From NCBI GenBank assembly GCA_029690005.1, contig CP121458.1, positions 3,534,001-3,598,000 on the forward strand: DNA of 64,000 nucleotides, given 5' to 3'. The stretch's first letter is position 1. The number at the start of each line of letters is the position of its first letter. Positions 48,440 through 58,684 of this stretch are shown piece by piece. The translations under genes were made by a program, and so were the position numbers. The stretch is from Prescottella defluvii (GTDB taxonomy: Bacteria; Actinomycetota; Actinomycetes; Mycobacteriales; Mycobacteriaceae). The notes below the pieces were generated by a model that was given only the letters and a program-made list of their open reading frames with translations, searched no databases and was not told where the DNA came from.

Positions 48440-48740
48440 GTTCCATTTTGCTTGGCGGCACAATTGAGAGGCCAAGCGGACCGAGTTGAGCAGGCCGGGA
48501 TGTGCTGGGTTCTGGGTGGTTAATGTGCGATCCGGTCAAGCAGCGCCCACGCCGCCTCGGCGGCGGTCGAGCTCTGCCCGCGAGTCTGGGTGGGGCCGGC
48601 GATCGTGACGGGGAGCTTATGGCAGTCCAGCGGAGCGCCGCCAGTTGACGTCGACGGTGGCCGTGCCGTCGAGATCGCGATCTCGTGGGGCCGCGAGTCG
48701 CATTCCACCCTGACCTCGGGCGGAGGCCTAGAGTCCGAGA

Positions 48741-49545
48741 ATGCAAGCAGCAGGGACCCCCACACCCGATACTTCGGCCTCCGCGGAACTGTCACCGGCG
48801 CAGGACAGGCCCACGGAGAGCACGGCCCGCAAGTGGTTCGAGTCGGCCTTCGACGTCAGCTACATCGTGACCGTCTGGGCGCTGGTCGTCGCGATGGCCC
48901 GCCGCAAGGAACACGTCGCGTCGGAGGATCGCCGCACCGCCGATCTTCTGCGCAGGGCGTTTACCATGCTCGCCATCGGCGACACTGCCCATGTCGGATT
49001 CCGTGTCTTCGCCTTTGTCCGAGGCAGGGACAGGTCGTTCTTCACCTGGCAGGGTAAGCGCGCCAGCCTGATCGGTATCGGCGAGATGGTTTCTTCGATC
49101 ACCATGACGTTCTTCTACGTCTTCACCCTTGACGCCTGGCGAGTTCGTTTCGGCAAGACGTGGAACTGGTTCACCAGGCTGCTGCTGGCCTCTGCCGGGA
49201 TACGTATCGCGGCCCTGGCGGCCCCGCAGAACGAGTCGGGACGAGGAAGACCCGCCTCAACCTTCGTCCACGTACCGCAATGTTCCTTTGCTTACGCTCG
49301 GCCTCGGCCAGGCCTATCTGATCGAGAAGGACGCCCGCCGCACCGGCGACCGCACCTTCCGGGCAATCGGACGATCGATGCTCGCGTCCTACGCCTTCTA
49401 CACCCCCGTCATACTGTTTGCCCGGCGATCACCGTTGGTCGGATTGCTGATGATTCCGAAAACCATCGCCTACGTGGCCATGGCATGGCGTACCTACCGG
49501 GACTTCTACCGCCGCCCACGTCCGGGTAGCGGCGCTTCGGCCTGA
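48741..49545 (+). CDS. multi-pass membrane protein of the dormancy island
   Basis: About 268 residues with six or so membrane segments: VSYIVTVWALVVAMARR, AFTMLAIGDTAHVGFRVFAF, ASLIGIGEMVSSITMTFFYV, LLLASAGIRIAALAAP, LLTLGLGQAYLIEK and MLASYAFYTPVILFARRSPL. Phase changes near 49235 before DEEDPPQPSSTYRNVP. The disordered start (TPTPDTSASAELSPAQDRPT) and basic tail FYRRPRPGSGASA are cytoplasmic. No family recognised. The start ATG 48741 is inferred. Confidence 0.6.
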
Positions 49546-49699
49546 CTGAATCCGGACGCAGCGCCATTCGTTCACTTGTGTGGGTGACAAGCGGGGATCG
49601 GGATCCGGCGGTCGTGAGCGCAACGGGTTCCCGACCTACCGAGACTCGGCGGACACTGGATCTGGATCTGGATGTGGAAGAGGAGAAGAGGGAAGGAGA

Positions 49700-50579
49700 C
49701 TATCGGGCCCGCACCACCAGCAGCGGGCAGGTCACGGTGTGTAGCAGCGCCGTGCTGGTCGATCCGAGGGTCATCCCTTGGAATCCGCCGCGCCCGCGAC
49801 TGCCCACCACGATGAGCCGCGCCCCGGTTCCGTGCGATCAGGAGGTTACGCACGGGCCGGTCCTGCACGACGAGCGCGCGAACCGCGACGTCGGGGTACT
49901 TCTCCCGCCAGCCCGCGAGGGCCTCGGCGAGGACCGCGCGTTCCGCCGCCTCGGTGGAGGGCCATTCGAGTCGGTGACCGCGGTTCGGCGCGACCGGTCC
50001 GACCACCGACAGATCGCGATCGGACCACGCGTGCAGGGCAACGAGTTCCGCGTGGTGCAGCGAGGCCTCCTCGAACGCCGCGGCGGTCGCGGGTTCACCG
50101 GCCGGGAGCCGTCGACGCCGACGACGACGGGTCCGGTCAGCGGTGGTTCGCCGGGGTGCGGCCAGCCGGGCACGACCGCGACCGGGCAGCGGGCGTGCCG
50201 CGCGACGGCGGAGGTGACCGATCCGGCGAGCCCGCTGGTGAACTCCCCGAGGCCGCGGGTGCCGAGGACGATCATGCGCGCGGATTCTGCGTGCTCGAGC
50301 AGAGCCTGGGCCGGCGTCAGCCGGACAGTTCGCTCCGCACCTCGACCGCGTGCTGTGGATCCTCGCCCGCGACGAGTTCGCGGGCGTCGGCGATGGCGCG
50401 CTCCCCGGCGATCTGCAGGTCGTCGATGAACGGCGAGCCCAGGCCGATGCCGCCGGTGCTCACACTCGACACCAGGAACAACGCGTCGCCGCGGAGCCGG
50501 GCCTCGTGCGCGGCCCAGCGGACCGCGTCGCGGGAGGTGGTCGAGCCGTCGACGCCGACGACGATCGGGCGGTGATCAT
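49700..50579 (-). CDS. tandem universal stress protein
   Basis: Two USP domains in pieces: PIVVGVDGSTTSRDAVRWAA, ARMIVLGTRGLGEFTSGLAG followed by SVTSAVARHARCPVAVVPG, then GPVVVGVDGS and ATEAAERAVLAEALAGWREK-type text, ending GSTSTALLHTVTCPLLVVRA. Phase changes near 50565 (directly after the ATG), 50325, 50110 and 49845. ATP-binding glycine motifs are present in both domains. The ATG at 50579 overlaps the CBS-protein stop (ATGA). Last gene of the ppsA-CBS-USP operon. Confidence 0.75.
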
Positions 50580-51003
50580 GGGTGGCTCCTCGGCGGCGGC
50601 GCGGGGGCGGGTCCGGTGCCGGTCAGCGCGCGGACCAGTTCGAGGCGAGTGATCGTGCCGATCGGGCGAAGCCGTCGACGACGGGCACCGCGTAGGTGTC
50701 GGTGTCAGCGAGCGCGGCAGCGACGTGTGCGATGTCGGTCTCGGCGCGCATCGCGAGGACGGGGGTGGTCATCGCGTCGGCGACCGCGGCGTGCACGGCC
50801 GTCCCGAGATCGGTGTCGGACAGGACCGCTCGGATGCCGTCGAGCACGTGCGTGGCGGTGAGGATGCCGACGAGATGGCCGGCCGCGTCGACCACCTGGA
50901 GGGTCGCCTCGGGGGCGGTGCCGAGCAGGCGCGCGGCGTGCGCGAGCGTGGCGTGTTCCGGGACGGTGACGACCCGTCGGGTCACGACGTCGCCGGCGCG
51001 CAT
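50576..51003 (-). CDS. CBS-domain-pair protein (Hrp1-like)
   Basis: Two CBS motifs fill a protein of about 142 residues: MRAGDVVTRRVVTVPEHATL, AARLLGTAPEATLQVVDAAG, HLVGILTATHVLDGIRAVLS, then VADAMTTPVLAMRAETDIAH and VAAALADTDTYAVPVVDG. After a phase change near 50668 comes IGTITRLELVRALTGTG. M. tuberculosis Hrp1 (Rv2626c), a DosR target, has the same layout, though the zinc-binding cysteines of Hrp1 are not evident here. The ATG overlaps the upstream stop (TGATG). It probably binds adenine nucleotides. Confidence 0.7.
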
Positions 51004-53328
51004 CACTCACTCCCGGCCCGGGACGTGGCGCGGGCGTGATCGAGGAGGATGCGCCGTTCGGCGGCCGCGACGACGCGTCGGGTGCGGGCCGCGGAGTCCG
51101 GTGTCACGGACACCGAGGCGATTCCGCGGCGGACGAGGTGCTCGGCAAGGCGGGCGTCGGTGGAGACGGCCTGCCCGCACAGCGAGGTCGTCATCCCCGA
51201 CGCGTGGGCGCGGTCGATGATGCGGTCGATGGCGTCGAGCACGGCCGGGTCCATGGTGTCGAACAGGTCCTTGCACACCTCGGAGTCGCGGTCGACGCCG
51301 AGCATCAGCTGGGTCAAGTCGTTGCTGCCGATGGAGACGCCGTCGATGCCGAGGCTCGCGTAGGTGGGGATCCAGTACGCCACCGAGGGCACCTCCGCCA
51401 TGACCCACCGGTGCATACCGCGGTCGGCGCCGAGTGGATGGGCGTCGAGTTGCGCCAGACATGCGGCGAGTTCCCAGCGGGTGCGGACGAACGGGATCAT
51501 CAGGTGCACGTTCGGCAGCCGCTGCCGGACCCGGTGCAGCACGTCCAGGTCGAGGGAGAACAGTTCGGGTTCGCGCACGTACCGGAAGCAGCCGCGGTAT
51601 CCGATCATCGGGTTGTCCTCGTCCGGCTCGACGTCTCCGCTCTCGAGCTCGGCGAACTCGTTCGAGCGCAGGTCGACGGCCCGATAGACGACGGGGCGGG
51701 GCGCGAACGCGGCGGCGATGTGCTCGACGCCGGCGGTCATCTCGTCGATGTACTCCTGCCGGCGGCCGGCGGCGATCATCGCGGTGGGGTGCTTGCCGCC
51801 GAGCGCGCCGGTGATCATGAATTCGGCGCGGAGCAGTCCTACGCCGTCGACGTCGGTGGCGGCGACGGCCTCGGCGGCGTCGGGTGTGGCGAGGTTGACG
51901 TACAGCCTGGTGGCCGTGGTCTCGTAGCTCGCGGCGGCAGGGGCCGGCGCGGCCGGTTCGGTCCGGGTGGGCTGTGCCGCCGCCACGGCCCCCGCGTACA
52001 CGGTGCCGCTGCCGCCGTCGACGGTGACCTGCGCGCCGTCCTCGATGACGCGGGTGGCGTCGTGGGTGCCGACGACGACGGGGCGGCCGAGTTCGCGGCC
52101 GACGATCGCCGCGTGACAGGTGACTCCCCCGCCGTCGGTGACGATCGCGGCGGCGCGGCGCAGCACGGGCAGCCAGTCGGGCCGGGTCATCGGGGCGACG
52201 AGGATGTCACCGTCGACGAGCCTGCCGGAGTCCTCGAGGGCGGTCAGGACGCGCGCGGTGCCGCTCGCGGTGCCGGGACCGGCGCCGAGGCCGCGGACGA
52301 GCGGTGTCCGGCCGTCGCGGGCGGGTTCGGCGCTGGGTTCCGCGGCGACCGCCGTGTCACCGAGAGTCGTGATCGGCCGGGTCTGGACCAACCACAGATG
52401 GCCGTCCTCGACCGCGAACTCGAGGTCCTGCGGTTCGCCGTCAGTGCTTCTCCACCGCCGCAGCCAGTTTCGCGACCTCCTGAACGTGCTCGGTGTCGAG
52501 CACCTGCCGTGCGCCCTCCGTGGGCGACAGGTCCACCTTCCGGTCGCCGTCGGGTCCCGGCCGGATCGCGAAGGCCTGGGCGCCGATGTGCTTGTCCACC
52601 AACGTGAAATCGTCCTTCGACAGCACGTAGGTGTCGGGCTCGACCTGGCCGCCCACGATCACCTCGCCGAGCCCGACGGCGGCCTCGACGACGATCCGGT
52701 CCCGCGCGCCGGTGCGCGGATCGGCGGTGAACGCGACTCCTGAACAGTCCGAGCGCACCATCCGCTGCACGACGACCGCGATCGACGGTTCGTCGTCGTA
52801 GCCGCGCAAGGCGCGGTAGGTCAGCGCGCGCGGCGTCCACAGCGACGCCCAGCATTTTCGGACCGCGTCGATCAGCGCGTCGTCGCCGACGACGTCGGTG
52901 TAGCTCTCGTGGATGCCCGCGAACGAGGTATCGGCGGCGTCCTCGGCCGGCGCCGAGGACCGCGCTGCGACCGGGACATCGGCGCCGAGATCGTCGTAGG
53001 AACGACAGATCTCGGCACGCATGTCGTCCGGGAGGGTCACGGAGCGGACGAGGGCCTGTAGTTCCCGGGACTCGCGGGTGAGGGTGGCGTCGTCCGCCGA
53101 CCGGCAGGCGGCGCCGCGCGTGGCCAGCGTGCGGCGGATGCCGGCGGCGTCCATCGCGGCCAGGTACGCCTGCTCGGGGATGGCGAACGCGGGCGGCACC
53201 GGGAAGTTCCCACGGGTGAGTTCGCCGAGATTCGCGGCCTTGCCGCCCACCGATGGGGCGTCCGCCGGGCCGAGACGGTCGATCGATGCGGTCCACCGCT
53301 GTCCCGTCGGGGACGACTGAGCTGTCAT
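51003..53328 (-). CDS. ppsA: PEP synthase / pyruvate-phosphate dikinase family protein
   Basis: About 775 residues with three parts. The ATP-grasp domain has SVGGKAANLGELTRGNFPVP, VPVAARSSAPAEDAADTSFA and SGVAFTADPRTGARDRIVVE. The swivelling phosphohistidine domain has TDGGGVTCHAAIVGRELGRP. The PEP/pyruvate TIM-barrel has LLRAEFMITG, DLRSNEFAEL, MIGYRGCFRY and GSNDLTQLMLGVDRDSE, then SLCGQAVSTD. One phase change near 52440 separates the ATP-grasp from the rest (GEPQDLEFAVEDGHLWLVQT). Start ATG 53328. It interconverts pyruvate + ATP and PEP, useful for gluconeogenic carbon flow under hypoxia. Operon ppsA-CBS-USP, divergent from the nitroreductase gene. Confidence 0.8.
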
Positions 53329-53429
53329 CTTGGCTCCTCGGAGTGGATGCGGATGCCTGCTCTCAGGAAACACCCGGCGCGGCTCGCGCCACAGGGCCCA
53401 AGGTCATCGGTCGGCGGACCGGTGGCCGA

Positions 53430-53443
53430 GGGCACTACGACCC
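53430..53443. promoter_or_regulatory. candidate DosR-box-like palindrome
   Basis: GGGCACTACGACCC lies between ppsA and the nitroreductase gene. The mycobacterial DosR core is GGGACTTWRGNCCC. Outer GGG/CCC and spacing fit, while several inner positions do not. It is tentative, but it sits in the right divergent promoter region. Confidence 0.3.
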
Positions 53444-53478
53444 TTGTCGCGGTATCGGGCGGCGACGAGACTTGGTGG

Positions 53479-54453
53479 ATGGTGGCCGGTCCCGGAATCG
53501 AGGAGATCCGTGCCGCGGTCGTGACAGCGTGCCGGGCGCCGTCGCTGCACAACAGTCAGCCGTGGCGCTGGCGGATGGTCGGCGGGCGGCTGCAATCGCA
53601 TGCGGACCCGACGCGTGCGGTGCCGGTGGCGGACCCGCTGGGCCGCCAGATGGTGATCAGTTGCGGGACCGCGCTGCACCACTTCGAGGTCGCGGTGACG
53701 CGGTACGAGGTCGGCGCGGTCGTCGAGCGACTGCCCGACCCGGACGATCCCATGTATTGGCGTCGATCACGTTCGCGCCGCTGTCGGCGAGCCGGGTGGC
53801 GGCGAGCGAGGAGTCGGTTGTCGCGATGCGCCGGGCGATCGACCGGCGGCGCACCGACCGCCGCCCGTTCGGTGAGCCGCCGTCGCGGGAGCTGAGCGGG
53901 CTCGGCGACGACGTGGTGGAACTGTTCGCGGCGTGGCTGACGATGCTCGGGGACGACGGCCCTCGCGGCTGGCCGAGGCCGCTCGCTGCAGCGCGTCGGT
54001 CCGACGCTACGACCCGGCCTATCACGCGGAGCTGTACTGGTGGACCGGGCACGCGCCGGCCGACGTAGGCATACCCGACACGGCCCTCCCCCTCGAGGGC
54101 GCCGTCCCGGTGGGTCGGGAGTTCCCGATCGGCACCCTCACCTCGCCGTCATCAGGGCGGGACCAGGCAGCTCTCGCGGTGATCGGCACCGACGCCGACA
54201 CCCGGCTCGACTGGCTGCGCAGCGGCCAGGCCCTCTCGCACCTCCTGCTCACGGCCACCGCGCGCGGCATGGCGACGTGCCCGGTCACCCATCTCACCGA
54301 GGTCGCGGCGAGCCGGCTCATCGTCCGCGAGGCCGCCGCGGCCGGCGGTGCGGGACACCGCTTCCCGCAGGTCGTCGTGCGTCTGGGCGCGAGTCCGGAG
54401 GCACGCCGCCGGTGACCGGGCGGCGTCCGGTCGACGAGGTGTGGACGGCGTGA
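53479..54453 (+). CDS. Acg-family nitroreductase-like protein
   Basis: About 325 residues of the actinobacterial Acg group (M. tuberculosis Rv2032, DosR regulon). The FMN-site start VVTACRAPSLHNSQPWRWRM is the family hallmark. Further text: VPVADPLGRQMVISCGTALH, MRRAIDRRRTDRRPFGEPP, DQAALAVIGTDADTRLDWLR, GQALSHLLLTATARGMATCP, VTHLTEV. The C-terminal TGRRPVDEVWTA is reached after a phase change near 54400; others occur near 53755 and 53965. The ATG at 53479 (MVAGPGIEEIRAAV) is chosen as first plausible start. Acg-type proteins may sequester flavin or act on nitro/quinone compounds. Confidence 0.75.
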
Positions 54454-54487
54454 TCCATCGCGCCTGCGCGGCGCCGCGGGTTGCGGG

Positions 54488-54778
54488 TCAGGGGCCGGGC
54501 AGGGTGAACGCAGGGCGGTCGCCGACTGCAGGAGGTCGTCCGTCCTCCGACGGATCGTGAGCGTCGCGCGCGAATTCCTCGTCGGTCGTCGGCTCCGGAC
54601 CCTCCACGATGGGATCCATCTCCCAGTCGTGGTCCTCCGGGATCACACTCGGACCAGGCGCGCTCGTCGATCGATCACCGCCCGCCGGTTCGGCCGCGCC
54701 CGTGGCGACACTCACGACCACCACACCCCCTATGGCGATCGCCCCGGCCGCGACGGCTCCCATCAGAATCTTCCCCAC
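54488..54778 (-). CDS. small secreted or membrane-tethered acidic protein
   Basis: A 96-residue intact frame. An N-terminal hydrophobic helix MGKILMGAVAAGAIAIGGVV and VVSVATGAAEPAGG acts as signal or anchor, followed by an acidic, Pro-rich, probably disordered tail (PSVIPEDHDWEMDPIVEGPE, PTTDEEFARDAHDPSEDGRP). No Cys. Function unknown. Co-directional with the USP upstream. Confidence 0.55.
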   Translation of the reverse strand: MGKILMGAVAAGAIAIGGVVVVSVATGAAEPAGGDRSTSAPGPSVIPEDHDWEMDPIVEGPEPTTDEEFARDAHDPSEDGRPPAVGDRPAFTLPGP

Positions 54779-54805
54779 CCTGCACCTCCAGTTCGCGTCT
54801 GCAGG

Positions 54806-54955
54806 TTACAGCTCCGCGCCGTCGTCGTGTTCCGGGTCCGCAGCCTCCCCCAGGACCACGCACGGGCGCCGGCGCGCGTACGCGTAGGCGATCGCGTCGG
54901 TCACCGCGATCGACGCCCCGGTGAGGAGGAAGATCTGTTCGTCCGGCCTGTCCAC
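54806..54955 (-). CDS. 49-residue small protein
   Basis: GTG 54955 opens V-D-R-P-D-E-Q-I-F-L-L, then TGASIAVTDAIAYAYARRRP, CVVLGEAADPEHDDGAEL and a TAA stop. A purine-rich stretch (GGAGAGGACG) precedes the start by a few bases. Third-position G+C is high, consistent with coding. It lies between the USP and the secreted acidic protein, all co-directional. No family recognised. Confidence 0.45.
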   Translation of the reverse strand: MDRPDEQIFLLTGASIAVTDAIAYAYARRRPCVVLGEAADPEHDDGAEL

Positions 54956-54979
54956 GACGCGTCCTCTCCGCCGACCCGG

Positions 54980-55871
54980 TCACGACCGGACAATCATGAG
55001 CGGGCACGTCGCCGAGTGCAGCAGCACCGTGCTGGTCGAGCCGACGAGCATGCCCGCGAACCCGCCGCGGCCATGGGTGCCGACCACCAGCAGCGAGGCA
55101 TCCGCCGCGCGTTCGCGCAGTTCGTCCGCCGAGTTCCCGCGGACCACGACCTGCGACACGGGTGTCTCCGGGTAGCGCTCGGCCCACCCGGCGAGACTTT
55201 CCGAGAGGACGGCCTGCTCGGCCACCTCGACCTCGTCCCACGGCAGGTCGAGTTGGTCGTCGAACACCGTCGACAGGGTGAACGGCGACCACGTGTGCAT
55301 CGCCACCAACCCGACGCCGCGCAGCGACGCCTCCTCCGAGCGCGGCCGCGAGGGCGGGCCGGCTGTTCTCGGTGCCGTCGATTCCGACGACGATCTCCCC
55401 GACGCCCGCGGCCCGTGCGGCGGGTTCGCGGATCACGACCACCGGGCAGTGCGCGTGCGCCGCGAGCGCCACCGCGACCGAGCCCGCGAGTGCGGCGGTC
55501 ACCTGGCCGAGGCCACGGCTGCCGACTACGACCATCCGGGCGGACTTGGACGCCTCGATCAGGGCGGGACGGGCCGGACCGGCGAGGACCTCGCTCGCGA
55601 TCTCGGTGACGGGCGCGGCGCTCTCGACGGTCCGCGCGATCGCGGCAGCCCGGTCCAAGTGCCCATGGACCGCACGATCGCGGTCGGCGAAGTAGCTCGG
55701 CGGCAGCCGGATGCCGTCGCCGTACGGGGTGGGTGCACCGAGCGCGGCGACGAGGTGGACCGGACATCCGTGGAGCCGTGCTTCGCGGGCGGCCCAGTTC
55801 ACAGCGGCGAAGGACGACTCGGAACCGTCGATTCCGACGACGACGGGCGCATTCGTCTCGACTGTGTCCAC
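54980..55871 (-). CDS. tandem universal stress protein
   Basis: VDTVETNAPVVVGIDGSESS starts the first USP domain, whose nucleotide motif is VVVGSRGLGQVTAALAGSVA. The second begins GEIVVGIDGTENSRPALAAA and, after a phase change near 55330, ends LLVVGTHGRGGFAGMLVGST plus STVLLHSATCPLMIVRS. About 297 residues. GGAGGT precedes the GTG at 55871. Divergent from the devR-like gene by 160 bases, so the two may share regulation. Confidence 0.85.
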
Positions 55872-56031
55872 GGCGGGACCTCCACAGACTCGAGTGCCAC
55901 CCATCGTCGCCGCGACCGCCGCGGGCGGGTAGGGCCGGAAGTCACCCCGGGACATCGCCGCGCCCGAGGCCGGCGTGTGCACGGTCCGATCGTCGTACGA
56001 TCGGCTCATACGCACCCGGGAGGTGCCGAAG

Positions 56032-56661
56032 ATGCTGACAGTGTTCCTCGTGGACGATCACGAGGTGGTCCGCCGCGGCCTCGCCGAACTCGTCGACTCC
56101 GACGACGACATGCAGGTGGTCGGCCAGGCCGAGACCCGTTCCCAGGCTCTCGCCCGGATTCCCGCGCTTCGCCCGGATGTGGTGTTGCTCGACGTCCGCC
56201 TGCCCGACGGCAGCGGCATCGACGTGTGCCGGCAGTTGCGGACGAAGATGCCGGACCTGCGCCGCCTGATCGTGACCTCGTTCCGGGACGAGCGCGCGAT
56301 GCGGGATGCCGCGGCGGCCGGTGCGAAGGGCTACGTGGTCAAGGACATTCGAGGCATGCAGCTGATGGAGGCGGTGCGCGAGGTCGGGGCGGGTGGCACG
56401 CTGCTGCCCGTGGTGGCGCGGCGCGGCGGTCGGCCCCGGCGCCGCACTCCGCTTCCCGAGGACCTCACCGCGCAGGAGCGCCGCCTGCTGGCGCTGCTCG
56501 GCGAGGGGCTCACCAACCGGCAGATCGCGGCGCGGATGTTCCTGGCGGAGAAGACGGTCAAGAACTACGTCTCGCGGCTGCTGGCCAAGCTCGGCGTCGA
56601 GCGCCGCACCCAGGCCGCGGTGCTGGCCGCGCGACTACAGGCATCGGGCGACGCGGACTGA
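56032..56661 (+). CDS. devR: DevR/DosR-like response regulator
   Basis: An intact 209-residue NarL-type regulator: [20 protein letters not shown], phospho-acceptor in [20 protein letters not shown], switch Thr in [20 protein letters not shown], then [20 protein letters not shown]. The LuxR-type domain [40 protein letters not shown] and [13 protein letters not shown] is nearly the same as in mycobacterial DevR. Start ATG 56032 behind GGGAGGTG. Unlike M. tuberculosis, no kinase gene is adjacent; the DevS-like kinase is 11.6 kb away. Expected to activate the surrounding stress genes under hypoxia/NO. Confidence 0.9.
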   Translation: MLTVFLVDDHEVVRRGLAELVDSDDDMQVVGQAETRSQALARIPALRPDVVLLDVRLPDGSGIDVCRQLRTKMPDLRRLIVTSFRDERAMRDAAAAGAKGYVVKDIRGMQLMEAVREVGAGGTLLPVVARRGGRPRRRTPLPEDLTAQERRLLALLGEGLTNRQIAARMFLAEKTVKNYVSRLLAKLGVERRTQAAVLAARLQASGDAD

Positions 56662-56745
56662 GCGGACATCATCGTGGATGTGTCCCGGCGTCCGACCGGT
56701 TCGCCACCCAGCGGCGACGGACGATGTCGGCGTGCTCCTGTTCCT

Positions 56746-57303
56746 TCAAGCTTCGAGGCGGAGCCGCGCGAGTTCGTTCTCGAGCGCCGGTATCCACCGG
56801 TTCGAGATCGCCCGCTTTCGTCGCACGGTCGACTGCAGCTCGGCGTCGACGAGCCGCACCGCCGTGACCGCGGCGGCGTGGGCGACGGCCGCCGCGAGCG
56901 CGCGCCGATGATGGTCGCGGGCCTCGGCGACGGCGGGTCCGACGAGCGGCTCGTCGGCCGGGTCGGGGCATGTGCAGTCCGTGCGCGCCGGGTACGCGAC
57001 GCCCATCGACCGGGCCCAGTCGACAGTGACGCGGGCCGGCGGTCCCGCGGCGCTCTCGATCGCGAGTTCCCCGCCGAGCAGCAGAGCGCGTTCGAGCCAG
57101 CGGTCGGCGTCGCGCCTCGCATCCGTCCACTCGGCGGCGGTGCGGGCGGCCGCTCGGCCGAGTCGGTCCCGCTCCGCCTGCAGGACCCGACGTTTGCGCT
57201 CGAGCAGGTCGACGCCCCGGTTGGCCACGTCGAGCCGGCGCCGCAGCCACAGCCGGCCGGCGCGTCCGGGGGCGCCCGTCCGATGCGTGTCACGGTCCGT
57301 CAC
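56746..57303 (-). CDS. A/V-type ATPase subunit D
   Basis: A 185-residue intact frame. The antiparallel coiled coil of the central rotor stalk is evident: LDVANRGVDLLERKRRVLQA at the N-terminus (matching the 'LL..K...L' start of subunit D) and RKRAISNRWIPALENELARL at the C-terminus (the family's 'RRVNALE..iP....t' segment). The middle includes a Cys-rich insertion (YPARTDCTCPDPADEP). GTG start at 57303 overlaps the subunit B stop. Last gene of the operon, converging on devR. Confidence 0.85.
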   Translation of the reverse strand: MTDRDTHRTGAPGRAGRLWLRRRLDVANRGVDLLERKRRVLQAERDRLGRAAARTAAEWTDARRDADRWLERALLLGGELAIESAAGPPARVTVDWARSMGVAYPARTDCTCPDPADEPLVGPAVAEARDHHRRALAAAVAHAAAVTAVRLVDAELQSTVRRKRAISNRWIPALENELARLRLEA

Positions 57304-58684
57304 CGCCGGGACGGTAGTGCGTGTCGAGTAGTGCCCGCGGCAGCATCGTCAGTTCGCTCCGGGGCAGCGTCGACAGGGCCGCCCACGCCCGGTCGAGGGT
57401 GTCGTCGAGGGTGCGGGACTCGTCGCTGCGCTGGTCGAGCAGGTGTGTCTGGACGGCAGCGGTGAATCGCAGGTAGGCCCGGTCGACGGTGCCGAGCACG
57501 TCCTCGCCCATCAGTTGCGCGAGTTCGGCGACCTGCCGGGCGCGCGACATGGCGGCCAGCACCTGGGCGGCCAGGTCGAGGTGGTCGTCGCGGGTGCGTC
57601 CCGGTCCGGCGCCCTTGCGCATCAGGCGCGACAGCGACGAGAGCGCGTCGACGGGCGGGTAGATGCCGGCCTGGTGCTGTTCGGGCCCCAGCACGATCTG
57701 GCCCTCGGTGATGTAGCCGGTGAGGTCGGGCACCGGATGGGTGATGTCGCCGCCCGGCATCGTCAGTACCGGGACGACGGTGACCGAGCCGGCGACCCCG
57801 CGGATGCGGCCGCACCTCTCGTAGAGGGACGCGAGGTCGCTGTACAGGTAGCCCGGGTACGCGCGTCGTCCCGGGACCTCGCCGCGGGCGGCGGACACCT
57901 CACGCACCGCCTCGGCGTAGGCGGTCATGTCGGCCATCACGACGAGGACGTGCCGGCCCTCGTCGAATGCGAGATATTCGGCGATCGTCAACGCCAACCG
58001 CGGGGTGAGGACCCGTTCCACGGCGGGCTCGTCGGCGGTGTTGAGGACCAGGACCACCTCCCCGGCGGTCGCGCGCACCTCGAGGCGGTCCCGGACGGTG
58101 GCCGCGTCGGCGTGGGTGAGTCCCATGCCGGCGAACACCACCGCGAACGGCTCGCCGGCGACATTCGCCTGGGCCGCGACCTGGGTGGCCAGTTCGAGGT
58201 GCGGCAGGCCGCCGACCGAGAAGACGGGCAGTTTCTGGCCGCGGACGACGGTGGTGAGCGCGTCGATCGCGGACACGCCGGTGAGGACGGCCTCGGCGGG
58301 GGTGTCGCGCCAGGTCGGGTTGAGCGGGTGACCGGACACTGGGGCACGGCGCGAAGCGAGGACGGGCGGCCCGCCGTCGACGGGTGCGCCGCGCCCGTTG
58401 CACACCCGCCCGAGCCAGCCGGGGCCGACCGGTATGTGAAGCGGTTCGCCGGCGAAGGAGACGACGGTGCTCTCCGGTCGCATGCCGTCGGTGCGTTCGA
58501 GGACCTGGACGATCGCCAGGTCGTGGTCGACCTCGAGCACCTGGCCGTGCCGGATCTCGCCGCTGTCGAGGCGGATGAGCGCCGACTCGTCCCACCCCAC
58601 GCCACGGACGTCGCTCACCACGAGCAGGGGGCCGCGCAGGCGCCGGACGTCGGTGTACTCGATGCCGCCGGGCCCGGCCGTCAC
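57290..58684 (-). CDS. A/V-type ATPase subunit B
   Basis: An intact 464-residue non-catalytic subunit: EYTDVRRLRGPLLVVSDVRG, GVSAIDALTTVVRGQKLPVF, SVGGLPHLELATQVAAQANV, VVFAGMGLTHADAATVRDRL, LAFDEGRHVLVVMADMTAYA, RRAYPGYLYSDLASLYERCG and DLTGYITEGQIVLGPEQHQA. The P-loop position reads SVGGLPHLELA in place of GxxGxGKT, as expected for a B subunit. GTGA overlap with the subunit A stop. Together with A it forms the catalytic hexamer. Confidence 0.92.
   Translation of the reverse strand: MTAGPGGIEYTDVRRLRGPLLVVSDVRGVGWDESALIRLDSGEIRHGQVLEVDHDLAIVQVLERTDGMRPESTVVSFAGEPLHIPVGPGWLGRVCNGRGAPVDGGPPVLASRRAPVSGHPLNPTWRDTPAEAVLTGVSAIDALTTVVRGQKLPVFSVGGLPHLELATQVAAQANVAGEPFAVVFAGMGLTHADAATVRDRLEVRATAGEVVLVLNTADEPAVERVLTPRLALTIAEYLAFDEGRHVLVVMADMTAYAEAVREVSAARGEVPGRRAYPGYLYSDLASLYERCGRIRGVAGSVTVVPVLTMPGGDITHPVPDLTGYITEGQIVLGPEQHQAGIYPPVDALSSLSRLMRKGAGPGRTRDDHLDLAAQVLAAMSRARQVAELAQLMGEDVLGTVDRAYLRFTAAVQTHLLDQRSDESRTLDDTLDRAWAALSTLPRSELTMLPRALLDTHYRPGGDGP

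Larger units (their letters stand above)
48326..48740. other. intergenic region containing repeat copy B
   Basis: The left part is the 97-base repeat and a strong hairpin. A minus-strand frame (48520-48795) with text such as DCHKLPVTIAGPTQTRGQSS, followed by TAAEAAWALLDRIAH, may be a small gene but would overlap the plus-strand gene start, so it is not called. Confidence 0.4.

Noticed and set aside
48520-48795. Minus-strand 91-codon frame after hsp20
   Set aside because: Some segments look coding, but it would overlap the start of a better-supported membrane protein gene on the other strand and no family was recognised.
51036-52607. 523-codon plus-strand frame opposite ppsA
   Set aside because: It is the Gly/Asp/Val-rich antisense shadow of the PEP-synthase gene, which has all catalytic motifs.
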